A stretch of 64,000 bases of DNA from Stratiolaelaps scimitus (GCA_019614645.1 JABWDB010000017.1:682001-746000), one strand, 5' to 3'. Positions 12,660 through 25,606 are shown, numbered from the stretch's first letter. Notes: generated by a model from the letters alone, not told the origin. Numbers and translations are program-made.

Positions 12660-14110
12660 AAAAGTAGAGCCTAACCTTGTGGCAGCCCCTTTCTACTCCG
12701 GGGGGAATGGGTCACGAAGAGTGAGAGGGAGAAAGAGAACTCCTGGCAAAGTGCGGGCGCACGCAGTGGAAGTACTGTTTCTAGAGGGTCTGGCCTTCGT
12801 AGGGTTGTCCGGCTGGCAAGACCTGGCCGAAACGGATCGATAAGCGTACATCGTTCGATGTAGATGTTGGCCAGCCCTTCCTCGACGGCGGCTAGCACGA
12901 CTTCTACAACGGGCCTTCACATAGCTGTACACCCAACGCCTTATACCCAAGCAGGCCTCCGAGCTCGAAGATGGCGAGGGACACAGGCCCTGTATTCGCA
13001 AAAAAAAACAACAACACGGTGCAGAGTCGGCGGCAAGAAACAGCGAATAGGTTCAGACGAAGTGACGAGTGCGGCGGCAGCGAGCACAAGTTCGGAGTTT
13101 GTAACTCGTTCCGGGCTCTCCTAGCGAGTCGTAGCCGAATCGAATACTCGTAGCGTTCGGTCCAAGCAAAGGGTTGAAGATAACCGTGTGTGCGAGAGTG
13201 CGTGAGGGGAAAACAGAGCCTTGGGGTGGCTTGGATTGAGGGAGGGAGCTGCCCGCCTATCAGCCAGAATCAACAAGGGAGCCTATCTCGCGCGCTAGGC
13301 GCCACACGACGAGAGCACGTCTGCCCGGTTGCTGCCGCTGTTTCTGCTAGATGGTCGAAGGCGTCTGTCGTCAGCATGTCGCCAAGTGACTTCAAAAACG
13401 AACGGCTCCAGGGCGACATTGAGTGGAGATGTTGGGCAAGGGCGGGCGGGCGATCCGGTCGGTCTGTTCGGGGTACGCCTAGCGAGAGACAACGAGGCGA
13501 GGCGAAGTCTGGGCGAGACGCAACGCGATTTTCCCCATCGCTTGGCCGTGCGCGCACTGTACAAAGGGGGGCTAGCGGCAAGGCGCATGCCGGACCACCC
13601 CCCCGGACGCTGCAGTCGAGGAGAACTCAAGGGTGAGGGGCGGGCGAGCGAGACTCGAAAATGTAAATTCTTGAGGCACGCTAGCGTCGCATTTTAAGGC
13701 TGGCCGTAGCGAGTTCGCCTCGTTTCGCTTTGCGCGGGTCGGCATGGCGCGTAATACTGGCCTGTTGGACAGTGTACAAAGCCGTGTCCGTCCTGTCAGC
13801 AGGCGGCAAGGGGAGATTCGGCGGGTAACCGCCGCGATGATGAGATTCGGGGGAGAACACTTCCCGGTCGTTGAAGGGGGCGGCAAGGCAGGCCCTACTC
13901 AAGGCAAGCTCTGATGCTGTGGCCGTTCGGCCTAGCGGCTTGTTGAGATATCTCCGACGGCACCTCCCCAGCTCGATACGACGAGAACGAGGCAACGAGT
14001 AACACTGGGCAAGTGAAACGGGGGCCGAATCAAGTACGAGGTCTAAGAGGCTAGAGTTGGCGGTAGTAGCGGCGGCGGCGGCGGCGGTGGCAGCGAGGCG
14101 ACAATGAGCA
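12660..14110. other. GC-rich block, possible alternative promoter region
   Basis: CpG-rich for about 1.4 kb with overlapping frames on both strands, ending in a GGC/GCC repeat near 14070-14090. No frame shows a recognisable domain or paired splice sites. Confidence 0.35.
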
Positions 14111-15700
14111 GTTGCCACTGTTAGGTATCTATTAGGTTGCAGTGCGTTTGGATTGGGCTGTGCTAGCGTGGTCGTGTTAAGGTAATAATGGAGTGAGCGG
14201 CTATTTGAGTACAGCGCCAGTGACTGTTCGGTGCTACCTCAATGGCAGTGAGTGCATGGGGCCCGAACGGACCACGGCCACACTCGGACGTGCCGTCGTT
14301 CCGGCCATTTGCTAAACAGCGGCAGCAACATTACTGCAGAGCGTCGAGTAGAGTCGAGCGTGACACTGGAATAAAGGGTGTAACAGAGACGGTATGCAAT
14401 ATTATTGAAGTGCTGCTGACAACGGCCACCTCACAAGTGGAGAGTGAATAGTATTGAGTGGTGAGATTGAAATTGAGTGGTGTCCTGGAGATAGAAAAGC
14501 GAAGAGTTTGACATGGGAACTAATTGAAGAGGGTATGGAATTAGAGAGAATCAGGTTAGTAAGTGAAGATCTTGCAAACAAGCATGAGTCGTTATCTACG
14601 CGTGTCTTCTTTTTATGGTTTCGGGTCTCGTCAAGCGGTTTGAGGGCAACATAGAACTCTCAGTAGACAAAAGGTCCGTAAAGCATTGCTCATTGAGATA
14701 CGATACCCAAGACCAGATCACAAATTTCCACATTTCATGCGAACTGCGCTTCTGGACTATATTTTAAACTTCGCTGACTCAGCAGAAGCGCATCCATTCT
14801 CATTTTTTTAGGCTATATCTGAAAACCTAGTGGAATCCTAGTGAGTCAATGACCTTGCCGTCAAAGGCGACATCGAACTGGTAAAGAGGCCTCTGTTTGA
14901 GGGCACGTGTGCGCCTCTGTGCGCAACCACTGATCAGGGAAATCATCTTTTCGAGCACCGCACGAGAGAAAACGCAGCCGTTGCTCGACCCGCTGCTGTC
15001 TGCGGCCTCCGCCAAGCGAGCCAATTTGAGTATCTACCAGCATAAGCCATCTTCCGGATCGAGAAGAAGACCAATTGTCTAGTATCGCACCAGAAAGCTA
15101 GGGAGAAATAGAAAAACCTGATCTCTTGCTGCATCGTAAACTCAACCCGTTTCGCCCGCTTTGTGACTTCGTGTCATCACGGCTGTGGGCGAAGCTTACC
15201 TTATGAGCTTCATCTGGTACGCGAGTAACCAGCATTTGTCAGCAAGCAGCGTCCAGCAGCGAAAATACAGTGGGAGCAGGTCGCTCTGTCGCCTACCAGG
15301 ATCGGGATTGGCGGATCGGACCTCCTTCATATTGGGATTATCATATCCGGCGATGGGTCACCATTTCCAGCACCAAGACGGCGCATATCCTACCCAGGCA
15401 TTCCGCCACTAGACGCAGTACGGTGACGCTTCGGCCCGGCCTTGCCGGACTGCGGCTCGCGGGTGACCTGCGAGTATCGGCCCCACACCGCCGTTATTGC
15501 GAACGTGTCCAACAACGAATGAATCCGTCCACGCAGCAGCAGCACGCACCCACAGGTCGAAGACGTATATGGATTCCATGTGTTTTGTCAGACACACATA
15601 CGCCGGCAAGTTCTGTACGAAGACAGGCATCTATATATATATAGGGAATGTTTGGCTGGCTTCACTTGTGTGTGAGTGTGACGTATATGACATTTCATAG

Positions 15701-15928
15701 GTGGTATCATCGTGGAACGTCGTATATCGACGCCGTCAAATTTCGTCGTCCTCCACCCTGACTGTCTCGTACACCTCGTCCCGCATCGACCGTCAGCTGC
15801 AGGATGAAAGTGATGATCTGTTCACGATGATTGAGTCCCATTGCAATACGCTATCCCCATCCCCACAGGCCCACAGGCGCCATCTCATAGGACGGCAGCA
15901 GTCCTATTTCCCATCCTACGCTATCCAG
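15701..15928 (+). CDS. Exon-like segment (228 nt, phase 0/0), unrecognised
   Basis: A 76-codon open frame begins right after TTTCATAG at 15693-15700, where the TAG would be an in-frame stop if not intronic. It reaches a strong donor CAG|GTAAGC at 15929. Codons are biased to C or G endings. The peptide is Ser/Arg-rich at first, then has RIDRQLQDESDDLFTMIE, and ends QQSYFPSYAIQ. The acceptor's pyrimidine tract is weak, and the frame also stays open past the donor to about 16156, so it may instead be an unspliced frame. Phase 0/0 does not fit host-gene intron 1, so it would belong to a separate + strand gene. No family recognised. Confidence 0.35.
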
Positions 15929-16923
15929 GTAAGCCAGCGCAACAGGCCCGTCGCTGTTTGGTTATCCACGCGTCCGGCCTCTTCCTGCAAACAGTCATAT
16001 CCGCCGGATTACCTGAACGCCGGCCATGACGACTGCCTAACTGCTTATTATTGGAGCAGGCCGCCTGATCGAATATTCCCTGACCCTGCACGAAAAATTG
16101 TGGAAAACGCTGTGGCAAGAGAGACCGGAAAGTTGGTTAAACTTGCAGCAATTTGAGCTTTTGACTAAAGAATGGCCAACAGCAACAGCGAACACTGCTT
16201 TGATGAAGCATTGTGCTTTTATAGCCACTGGTGGATTACCTTCTCAGGTACCGCATAGATAGATGGTCATTCGATGAATAATAGGATGTCGATGAATTGA
16301 AATCGTTGCCACCGTGTCGCGTAGTACCCGGAAAGTGGCGAAGGAACACAGCTCTCTGAATATTACTTCAAAACTGGTCAAAACGGCCAAAAGGTTCGCT
16401 ATATTTGTAACGGGTAGTTTTTGCAATAGACAGAAGAAGGTCGAAAGGGAGAGAGAGAGGAGAGAGAGAGAGAGAAGGGCAGATAAAATGAGACGCGAGC
16501 CGGTCAGATATTTAACATGTATAGACATGTACTGACAAAGCGAGATTGGCCGCAGGGAGGGTTCAGCTTATGCGTGTTCTTGTCGCTCCCGTTGTTGGCC
16601 AGACAATTCGGTCCTACTTGTTTCATTTGTGCTCACAGTTCAAACGTGCTTTAACACCATCGCATTAATGACAGCATCGATTTCGGTCGAGTTACACAAG
16701 AGTGCTAGTCAAATCTATGTAACTTATAATATATTGGGTTCCTGCTATACCAGGCACCTAAAAAATAACCATTCATACCTCGGTCATAATATGGGGCCAG
16801 AAACTGTTCGTATTATATAATTTCATAGAAATATGCTCTTCTTTGTTTTACGTATGTCGGCAACTCAAAAAACATTCTTCGAGCTAACTCTCTCTCTCTC
16901 TCTCTCTGTCTCCTCTGCGCCCT

Positions 16924-17035
16924 CAGCTGTTCCCCACGCTATGTGACAGGCCTCGGCTCTAGAAGCTTCGGCACCACTACGAGGACATGCCGGGGCCACC
17001 TTTTCTTGATTTTCTCTATCTGGAACACACACAGC
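16924..17035. repeat. Diverged dispersed repeat, copy A
   Basis: This segment, starting AGCTGTTCCCC and continuing through GCCTCGG, ACATGCCGGGGCCACCTT and GATTTTC, aligns with 29907-30003 at roughly two thirds identity by eye with small gaps. The minus strand reads EKVAPACPR in one frame, against AKVAPTCLS in copy B, so a transposon coding fragment is possible. I do not recognise the family. Confidence 0.5.
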
Positions 17036-17254
17036 CGAGTTCCACCAGGATACCACGGGGGTCCATCTGGCGCGATACTAGTTGCTCTGTAAATTTTTCG
17101 GCGACGTCTTTCAAATAGCGACAAATTTGTCTTGTTATGCTATGCCAGCTGTGTCAGTCATTCCTTAAATGTTCTTCAATTGTTTTCGTCGTCGACCATT
17201 GTTTCCACCGTTGACGAGGTAATACTTTTTTTTTCTCTCTCTCTCTCAGTAGCG

Positions 17255-17389
17255 ATGGCGCTGGGTGTCCGCCCAGTCGGAATCTTCATTCTTCTTATTC
17301 TGTCAAGTTCGGCCACTGTCAAATTGTCGGAAGCGCCCAGAAATGCTCGTCCATGGCTGAAGCCAAAGTCGTCGCCGTTCGTCAAATGA
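17255..17389 (+). CDS. Small frame with signal-peptide-like start behind a strong acceptor
   Basis: A T-run followed by CTCTCTCTCTCTCTCAG ends at 17249, a near-ideal acceptor. Six bases later an ATG in reasonable context (GCGATGG) opens a 44-codon frame ending TGA at 17387-17389. The first 20 residues look like a secretory signal: MALGVRPVG, then hydrophobic IFILLILSSSA with small residues for cleavage, then a Pro/Lys/Arg-rich tail. It could be a short secreted peptide or the first coding exon of the exon-like segments at 18.9 and 20.1 kb, but I see no good donor before the stop. Chance is possible, because the CT repeat imitates an acceptor. Confidence 0.28.
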   Translation: MALGVRPVGIFILLILSSSATVKLSEAPRNARPWLKPKSSPFVK

Positions 17390-18924
17390 CGCTCTAACAG
17401 GGACTCGACTCACATTTGCAATGATGGCAGATCATCGCAACCATCCGCTTGCTGTTCGCTCAGTCGGCTGCATGATTTCGGCTCGGGATGACTATAGTAT
17501 ACTCGGGAGTTGTTTAGACCAGCTCCGCATTGTTGAATTTCGGTCGGTCGGTCGGGCGACGATGCGAAGTGAAGGTCACTGGCGGAGTAGGGCGCCGCGA
17601 GCATCGCGATGTCGGCTTTTGTAAGCCAACTTACTCTTTCTTTATTCGCATCGCTTTTGTAATCCTCGATGAGGTTTGATCCAATAGTACCTATTTGATC
17701 TAATTCTCTTACTTAAGCAGGCAAGACAGAGAGAGAGAGAGAGGTCGTTAGGCAAGACCGCTTAAAGATGCCATGTGACCTATGTCATAAAGAATGTCAA
17801 ATCTTGCCTCAGGTGGCTGGCTGGCCTCAGACAGATGTGGATATTTGATTGGAAAAGGGTTCACATACTAACTAACAAGCTTTGCTACACTGAAAAGTGT
17901 ACTTGATTGTCGGAAGACCAACACATATGTGAAGGAAGCCAATTCTGGCCATTTAGTGGACAGCACAAGTGGACAATGCACGAACACTTGGTGGACGATC
18001 ATTTATCAACTAGCGAAATCGGCTCTCGATGAAATTGATATTACATGGTCTTGTTCAAGGAAGCGTCGGCCACTCTAATAACTATCTAAGTTTTAATTTT
18101 ATGATACACTTACGAAGTTCATGTACTTTGAGATCTGTTCCCAAACATGTTGATAATCAGTACAAGACTCGCGCCGAGACAGAATGGATGGATTTCGTAC
18201 AGTCCAAATAACAGTCGAAACATACCATACAGAGGTTATTTAACGATATCAAGCGAATGGTCATATTCCCCATCGAAATGACCATTGGGCTTTGTATGTC
18301 GTCGGCCACCTGGGCCGTCCACTTGATGATGGCGAGGTACTAATGAATAAATAGCACAATTCAAAGACTAAATCCATAAATTAATATTGGCGTTGTGGAT
18401 CGCTCTCTAATATTTTCATCAGCCAACGTTAACCACATTACAGCTCACCGTTTTGTGGGCAAATTCTATATATATATATATATATATATGTATACATATC
18501 GGAATGCACAAGCTGGTTAACGCTACGCTCTGATCCTCTATCATTAATGGATCGCACACATCGAATAGTGTCTCAGTATTTAAGCAGTGCACTCACCGTT
18601 AATAACGCTAAACATCATTCATTGATATTACCAGATATATACTACATGCATGGCCGCCCAGTAAGTGGATATTCTAATGAGGTTCTTCTTATTTCGCCTG
18701 TTATCAACACATCTAAGGCTAGGTCGGTGACGACCCTCGGCTGCATCGCACATTTCAAAAACAATCATAACGTGGGGGGGGGAAATCTATAGCAGCTGTG
18801 ATATCAGTAAAATTAAACAGTATATGCAGATAAATCGGGCGACCGCAACTCGACCGGGGCCACCTAACTAAAGTGTGTCTACCCAAAAGCCCGCATCATC
18901 TCTGTGTTTCACCTATCTAAACAG

Positions 18925-19086
18925 CAGCGGCTGCAGCACCTCCACCACCAGTAGCTATCGAACGATGCTCCGTTTCCCCCAGGCGCGCCTGCTGCCCACA
19001 AGCCATCTTTTTCACAGGCACCACCGTGACCATTAGGTGTCCACACCTGAGGGAGTCCGCTGTAGCTTGGCAGAACCAAACGGAAA
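18925..19086 (+). CDS. Exon-like segment, weakly immunoglobulin-like (part 1)
   Basis: Acceptor-like TTTCACCTATCTAAACAG ends at 18924 and donor AAAG|GTAACG begins at 19087, just before the frame would stop. Entered in phase 1 it reads 53 codons and leaves in phase 2. The peptide is Ala/Pro-rich, then Cys-rich, then has GTTVTIRCP followed by VAWQNQT. The spacing of that Cys and Trp resembles strands B and C of an Ig domain. The next segment, at 20090, accepts phase 2. A longer minus-strand frame overlaps but is less protein-like. The later Ig cysteine (strand F) is not evident, so the fold is a guess. Confidence 0.3.
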
Positions 19087-20089
19087 GGTAACGGCTTCAG
19101 GCTAGGCCACAAAGTCGAGGTCCTGTGGCTGTGTCTGAACGAGTGGCTACGCGATGATTTAGAACGAGCGATTTTGTTGCTCAACGAACTCTCATCTGAG
19201 TAAACTGTCGATCGCCGGCAGCGCACTCTGATTGTTGGGCCGTCCAGAAAGCCGCTGGTTGAGAGATGCCGACCCGGTTACATCTGCTGTTGATACAACG
19301 ATTCCTTCAACATTGCTATGTGATTGGACGTTTGTTGTGGACAATCTAAAAAAAGTACATTTTCCGGGCTGAGGCTCATCCTTAGAGATACAACGTCCAC
19401 GGTACAACTGCTTTCGGCATTGCGTCATAAGACGGACACTTTCAATGCAAGTGTGCAACGGCGGGATCGAAGATAACCTGACAAATCGAAGAGGTCAATG
19501 ACAGTTCGGGTGTCGTTCCCATGCCCTTAATATATATATATATAAACGTTTTCAACGATATTAAGCAAATTGTGTGAACATAACTTGAATGTAATGTGCG
19601 TCGTTACGAAATGCGGAGCAGCACTGTCTAACGAAGAATACACCCAAATATACGGCGCATACTTATCTACGGTTAGCAAATTCGGACCGTGCAGTGGTGG
19701 TGTTGCTGCTCTTAAGTCGGATTTGTGCTCTAATTTCACTGTGTCAGGAGAATCCACACACTGATATTGTGTCGTCCTCTCGTTCGTGTGTCCACAGTCT
19801 CAACGAGACTGCTCAGTTGCTCGCGGCCTCCAGCAAAGCATGGCTTCGTCGCTATTGATTAGTGAAAACCGCTACGATATTCAGCAGGTTTGCTACCTAG
19901 CGTGCCGAAGTTTGTGCGTTTTCGTGAGCGCAATCCTTCCTCCTGTGGATGAAATGAAGGGCTTACCCATAATATGGACAACTCGATAGCACAGCTATGC
20001 ATATGAGACCCGATCGGGGGTAGCTACATGACCAGGTAAAGAGCTGAGCCCGGCGTTTTATCGCTAACGAAATCTGTGTGACTATTCAG

Positions 20090-20339
20090 CAGGGCTGGCA
20101 TAGAGCATCCGGTCACAGTGAAATGCGCGCAAGATGAAACCGATCGATGGGTGAAAGTCCCGGATGGGACGATGATATGGTCGACTCCGCGTGAATCCGT
20201 GCAGAGATCAAGTGATTATTTCAAGCATATCTCGCGACGTATAAGGGCGCTGGCGAGGCGTGACGGACTGGCCGCGTCGGCTTGCCGGACGCTGTACTCG
20301 CAACAATTAGCTGTCGGACTCGATTTCACCTGTGCCTTA
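20090..20339 (+). CDS. Exon-like segment, phase-compatible with 18925-19086 (part 2)
   Basis: Acceptor ACTATTCAG ends at 20089 and the donor GTGAGT starts at 20340. Entered in phase 2, the first base completes a Ser codon with the AG left by 18925-19086. Then 83 codons run without a stop, ending in phase 0. The start (AGIEHPVTVKC, then WVKVPDGTMIWSTPRES) resembles late strands of an Ig domain, but the expected DxGxYxC motif does not follow. The frame continues to about 20492, with another possible donor (TTCAG|GTATGC) at 20452. It may be a decaying copy or a chance pair. Confidence 0.28.
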
Positions 20340-22292
20340 GTGAGTTCTCTTGAAGTTTCGAGTGATTTGAGCTGTTCGTATCATCTCACAGACTTGTGCC
20401 GTTGGATCAGCGTGAATATCCTTTGCCCGTCGTGCAAACATTCATATTCAGGTATGCTTCGGGTATGCAAGATGTATGCCCCAGAAACATAAGGATGCTT
20501 GCATTATTCCTGCCATCACGGTAAGGTGCAGTGTAGGTTAGGCACGAGACAGTGAAGGCGACAAAGGGTCGAAGCGATTTTGAGTTGTTTTTTTTGTTCA
20601 GCAGATTGGGCTCATACTTCCCCTCTTGAGACCTATCCGTTCGCCATGTTCCCACAACATTAGTATACGTTTTCTACCAAATGTAGTCGCACGCGTTGCT
20701 AGACACTCTGCACCACAATCGTTGTTAGTGGCCGATGGGACATCGCTGTATTTTGTCGCTACGAAACTTTGCGACGTGTACTTGGCCGCACGGCGCGCGA
20801 TTCCGCGTACGACAACCACAGCCCTGTGTTATCGTCGTTGTCACCGTCACGCTGGGTTCGGTAGCGATGTCGCTCTGCGCGAGTCGTGTTCCGCATTGAA
20901 GACACTACGAGCAGAGATATCCCGCTTGATGATCGACCCCATCAAGTTGTTGTTGGTGTTGTTGAAATGCCGAGAAGATTTCGACGAAGGTCAGGGGACG
21001 CCAATCGGGGCGCGCTTCGATTTCAATGGCACATCTATTGCCTGTGATGTTGTCGTTGCTGCTGTTCTCGTTGCGTGGATTGACGCCGTTGCTGGCTCTG
21101 CTCTACGTACAGTAGTACTAGTAGTGGTTATCGGTACAAAGTCATTGTTTCATTAAACAGCGACAGTCACATGGACGTTGACAGCCGTTCTAGTGGCGGA
21201 CCCGATGAGTTCTCACCACCAGAATCTCAGACAGCGCCTACATCGAAGCATACACCAGCGACACTATGCACCCCATCGTACAAACACATATGAGCCATGA
21301 GCAACGGCAAGAACAACAGCAAGCAACAACAACAACAACAAAATGGTGAGCATCGGCAATGTTCAATGAGCGGGCGGTATTTTCAAAAAAAAAAACAAGA
21401 ATTACGACTGTGGCGACGACGGCAGAGACGGCACTTGTGGTTGATTTTTCAGTGAGGCTGTACTGACATTGATCAAATCCTGCTGCAAATACGTTCACGC
21501 TGACATGGATGGGCGCATTGCGAGACAATGGGATTTAGGTTAAGACGTTCTCTGCAGTCGTTAGCCCAGTCGTGGACCTGTGTCCAGGCCACAGGCGCTT
21601 TGTTCAGCTCGGTAGTTATGTGAAGCACGTTGTAAGAATGTTAGGACGTTCTTAAGTATTGTGTACGTATTTCTAACCATCAATGTTATCTCAGTCAAAC
21701 ATGTGTTGTATCCTAATTTTGAAAGGGATCTACGCATATAATAATAGTCATAAGGCTGCCACACGTGTCACCTATCGCATACGAGGACAACATTTATAAA
21801 AAGGTGTCAAACGCTCAACATGATATCCGAGGAATCGCAGAGCTTTCGCAGAAACCGTTCGCGTCACAATACGCTCAATGTGTCCAACATTTTCTTTCGA
21901 CTCATAGCACACACACACAAGCCTACTTTCACAAGGGTGCTACGTTTGGTCCCCCTCTAACGTGTTGTTCGTACGGGCGACGTTCTCCTAATTACCAACG
22001 GCTTGTAAGGGGTCTTCGTTCTCGCTTGCGGCTACACCGGCCTGCTTGTGCGTGTGTGTTCGTGGAAGATTGCGTCGTCTGGATAATATGGGGTCGTCCA
22101 TCATGTCATGCTGTGGTGTCTGCACGTTCGATTATTAAGCAAAACACTGCTGTTGATCACGTCCGCTCCTCCAAGCCCGGACGCTCATCATAACGATGAT
22201 GACTAATTGGAACTGGCCACCGACGCTTCATTGTCACTCACTCATGCAGGTATGCATACAAACCTATGCGCGCTTGCCTCTCCCATCATAAT

Positions 22293-22294
22293 AT

Positions 22295-22330
<36 letters not shown>

Positions 22331-22340
22331 GTATATATAC
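22293..22340. repeat. Compound (AC)n(AT)n microsatellite
   Basis: An AC run passes directly into an AT run. Confidence 0.94.
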
Positions 22341-23054
22341 AGCGCCAATACGACGCAGATGGTTGGAATACTTATTAGATATCCACGAATTGAAATCGCT
22401 CCCTTCGATTGTGATTTTCGAATCACATGATAGAGAGAATGGGCACTCTGCTCGATGCTGCCGCCGTTGCAGGCGACGTCGCCGCGGCAGCAGCAGCAGC
22501 CGCCACCGCCGTGACGTAGATCTCGCTCCAGAAGTGGGCTGAGCGTGCTGCCATTCCAGGTCCTTGTGATCCCTTCAGTTGAAAGGCTACTCGTCCAGCC
22601 TACGCCACCTGCATGCGTAGTCCATCCGACAACACGGAAAACACGGTACGTTTACTTTTTTTCTCGAGAGGTAGTCAGCACTGGTGGTCGCAGTGGAAGC
22701 ATGTGTGCCATGAAGAAATTGATCAGAAGAAAGTCGGCGGTTAATCGTAGCTATTTTGCTGTGTGCTCATGGCGAAGCTCCTGTTGGACAAGTTGGCGGG
22801 ACTCGCCTCCTGTCGAATGAACGATTCGATGAGGTAGCTGTTCCGCATGTACTCGACATCTTAAGCGTGTAGAGCACACAGTCACTAAAAGTATAGAACT
22901 CAGCGTTGGTTGTGTATCCATATCAGTGCTTGTAACGTAGGAAGATGCCTCCAGTGAGGTTGCGTATGTGAACACTGAAACACTGTATCATTATCTCTTC
23001 TGCACTTGGACTACACCCACAGGAGGCAAGGTTACTGCTATATATCTCTCGTCC

Positions 23055-23080
23055 TTATATATATATATATATATATATAA
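23055..23080. repeat. (TA)n microsatellite
   Basis: About 13 TA units. Confidence 0.93.
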
Positions 23081-24553
23081 AACTATGCGACATTGGACTT
23101 CTGGCCAGTGTGTTCGTACTTCTCAGTTGCATTTTTGAACCGATCCTGTCTAGCGCGTATCATCTTTGCCTTATTGCAATCAACTTTTGTTGGTCGGAAC
23201 ATCAGTCAAATCATTTTGGTCCTCCTGGCCTTACATCGGGTGTTCTCTCTACCATTGACGAATCTCGGCCGATCAAGGCGACAGCGATCGGAGTTCGGCG
23301 CGATTCAGGTGTTCAGTCTCGACTGTTGTTAGCACCCAATTAGTGTCAATGCAAGCTGAAATCTGCCCTGCGCAATTGGCTGCCGTAACGTTGCTAATTT
23401 TGATAAGGGTGGGTCGCTTCCATTTCCGAGAGAGGGTCTCACCCACGTAGATATTTCGAGAGATTTCATTTCTGCTGCCGCTCTTGACGCCACCGCTGGC
23501 GCGGTCCCATCCATGACAATATGTATTAGATCCATATTTGGGAGAGGCTACATATGCTGTCATTACTGCCGACACCTTATGCTGTTCCTTCGATGGGGCG
23601 GCCACGCAGCCGCCAGCGATTGTCCGTGTGTGTACTCCCTACAGGAGGCCCGTTCTCAACCTTCATGACCTTAATTCGCTCGCTGGCGCGGATTGGCCCC
23701 TAAATCCTGCCTGCTGATATGAGCCACCTGAGCTGTCGAGGTAGGGCACCGCACGCCAGACGGAGGGAATATCACAGGGTCGAGCAGTCCAGCTGAACTT
23801 TTCCTTTGGTTGCTGTTTCGACGGTGGCTTCTGATCTATGACTGCACTAGGAATAATGGCAGTTCCACTGAATTAACAATTATGATCCTTCTTCTTATTA
23901 CTAGATATATTGCACGCGTCCCATGCGTGTGTCGTTGCCTGCGCATGTGCGACACCAATATGTGATGTCAAATCTTCGCTTTGCACTTAAACGCAAGAGA
24001 ACCGTGACTTGTTGCGTCGAGTTGGTGATCGCTTCCGATCCGGTACGTTCCACGAAGCAAATAGTGCAATGGAACTCACTCGATTATTCATATGGACTCA
24101 GTGAGAGGTCAACGTCGACCGAACTTCATTTGAGGGAGTGCTACTTCATTTGCGTCATTCCTGCGTGCTGCTTGTTTGGGGTGAGATGAACGGAGGGTCC
24201 CGGACGTGCGGACGAGGTCCATAGCGACAGGCAATAGCCCACGTGAAATCTCGAAATCAGCCAAGTATTCTACGCGTCACGCGGACGCAGATCCATGTGC
24301 GTCTCACTGTTTCGACACGGCGATATGGCACAGGCCAACTGTTGAAAAACCTTTGATGATAACACCGCAGCGTGATGCCAACGCGTGATAGAATGCAACC
24401 TGTGCGAAACCTGATGTATTGACCTGGCGGCGCTAAGGTCCTCGTACGTCAATCTTATCAGTGAAATACGCTGGCCTCAAAGAGCTGATCTCAGATATTA
24501 CGACGTCATCATCAGCTTGATACGTGAGTCCCGGAGGAATTGCGAGTGTATTT

Positions 24554-24579
24554 GTATATATATATATATATATATATAT
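24554..24579. repeat. (TA)n microsatellite
   Basis: About 13 TA units. Confidence 0.93.
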
Positions 24580-24844
24580 CTTTGTACTGGACACAGTGGG
24601 CACAATAGTAATGAACATTACAGATAAATAATTCAAATGACGGCTTCTTCAGTCTTTGCAACTAGGTGGTGAATGCATAGTGAACCGGCAATGGCAGATA
24701 TTAGGTTATATCGGAATCGAACCGTTCTTATTTTTTGTTAAATTACTATGTGCTGCTTGTGCTACGTGTGTTGGATTTTAACTGTACAGTTGTGTGAAAA
24801 GCATACGTTCTATCATCAACGACAGCAACCATATATATATATAT

Positions 24845-24882
24845 AAATAGTTATGTATATATATACATAGACATAACTATTT
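24845..24882. repeat. Perfect 12-bp inverted repeat with 14-base spacer
   Basis: AAATAGTTATGT at 24845-24856 is the exact reverse complement of ACATAACTATTT at 24871-24882. The spacer is (AT)n-rich, so the whole can form a hairpin. No known element boundary was seen around it. Confidence 0.85.
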
Positions 24883-25606
24883 GCATGGCAGTTTGTAGTC
24901 AACGTTCAAAATAATTACAGTCGATTTGTACACGTGCATAGCTGTTATTGTTTGTACAAGTGAGTAATACCAGCTAGGAAGTGTTTTCAAGCATTTTTAG
25001 TACGCATTCTTTAGGTAGGCGTCCTGTGACGTCTGTGGGAAATCAATGTATACAGCATTCGGCCTCGCGCCTCTCTCTTCGCCCCGGAAGAACTAACCAC
25101 TGTCCAGAATTTAAGCGATTCGTTGCATTCAGTCAGGCTGGGAGACAATAGCCTAATTCACGTCGCGAGAACTCCAAGGACTGTTTAGACGACACATCAT
25201 TAAATCGAATATAAGCAATGGATTTCCTCTTCGCGTGGTGGCAACGGCTTAAATCTCGATGTACGTTTGTATAAAGCTTACCTCGCCAGATCCGTTTGTG
25301 CCACCGAGTGTGGAAGCAAAATGGCGGATTCAACTTATTGAAATGCTATTTGCAAACATAAAGATCGATGGAAATCGTTATTCGACGTCGGAGTCGACCT
25401 CCGAAGAAGAAAGCGTTAGAATATAGTTGCACAATTTCTGGCTACAAATTCTGCGTGTGATTGCCTCGACAGTTTTCGGTTGAGCAGCACAGTGAAATGC
25501 GGCGAACAGCTTATGGAAGCGATTCAATCCTCGATTGTGTTGTGCGCTAGTGTCGGCGCGTATTTGATTAGAATCATGCCTACATAGACTGATTGAGCAG
25601 AGGTTT

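Larger units (their letters stand above)
10217..15700. other. Intron sequence between the mariner relic and the 15.7-kb exon-like segment
   Basis: This includes a GC-rich patch at 10440-10740, the long (GA)n at 12029-12089 and the CpG-rich block at 12660-14110. The frames at 12207-12650 (minus) and 12358-12843 (plus) overlap each other and show no clear domain. I see no supported gene. Confidence 0.4.

Noticed and set aside
12207..12843. Overlapping plus (161 codons) and minus (147 codons) frames, considered as a possible transposase
   Set aside because: No catalytic or DNA-binding motif could be lined up in either frame.
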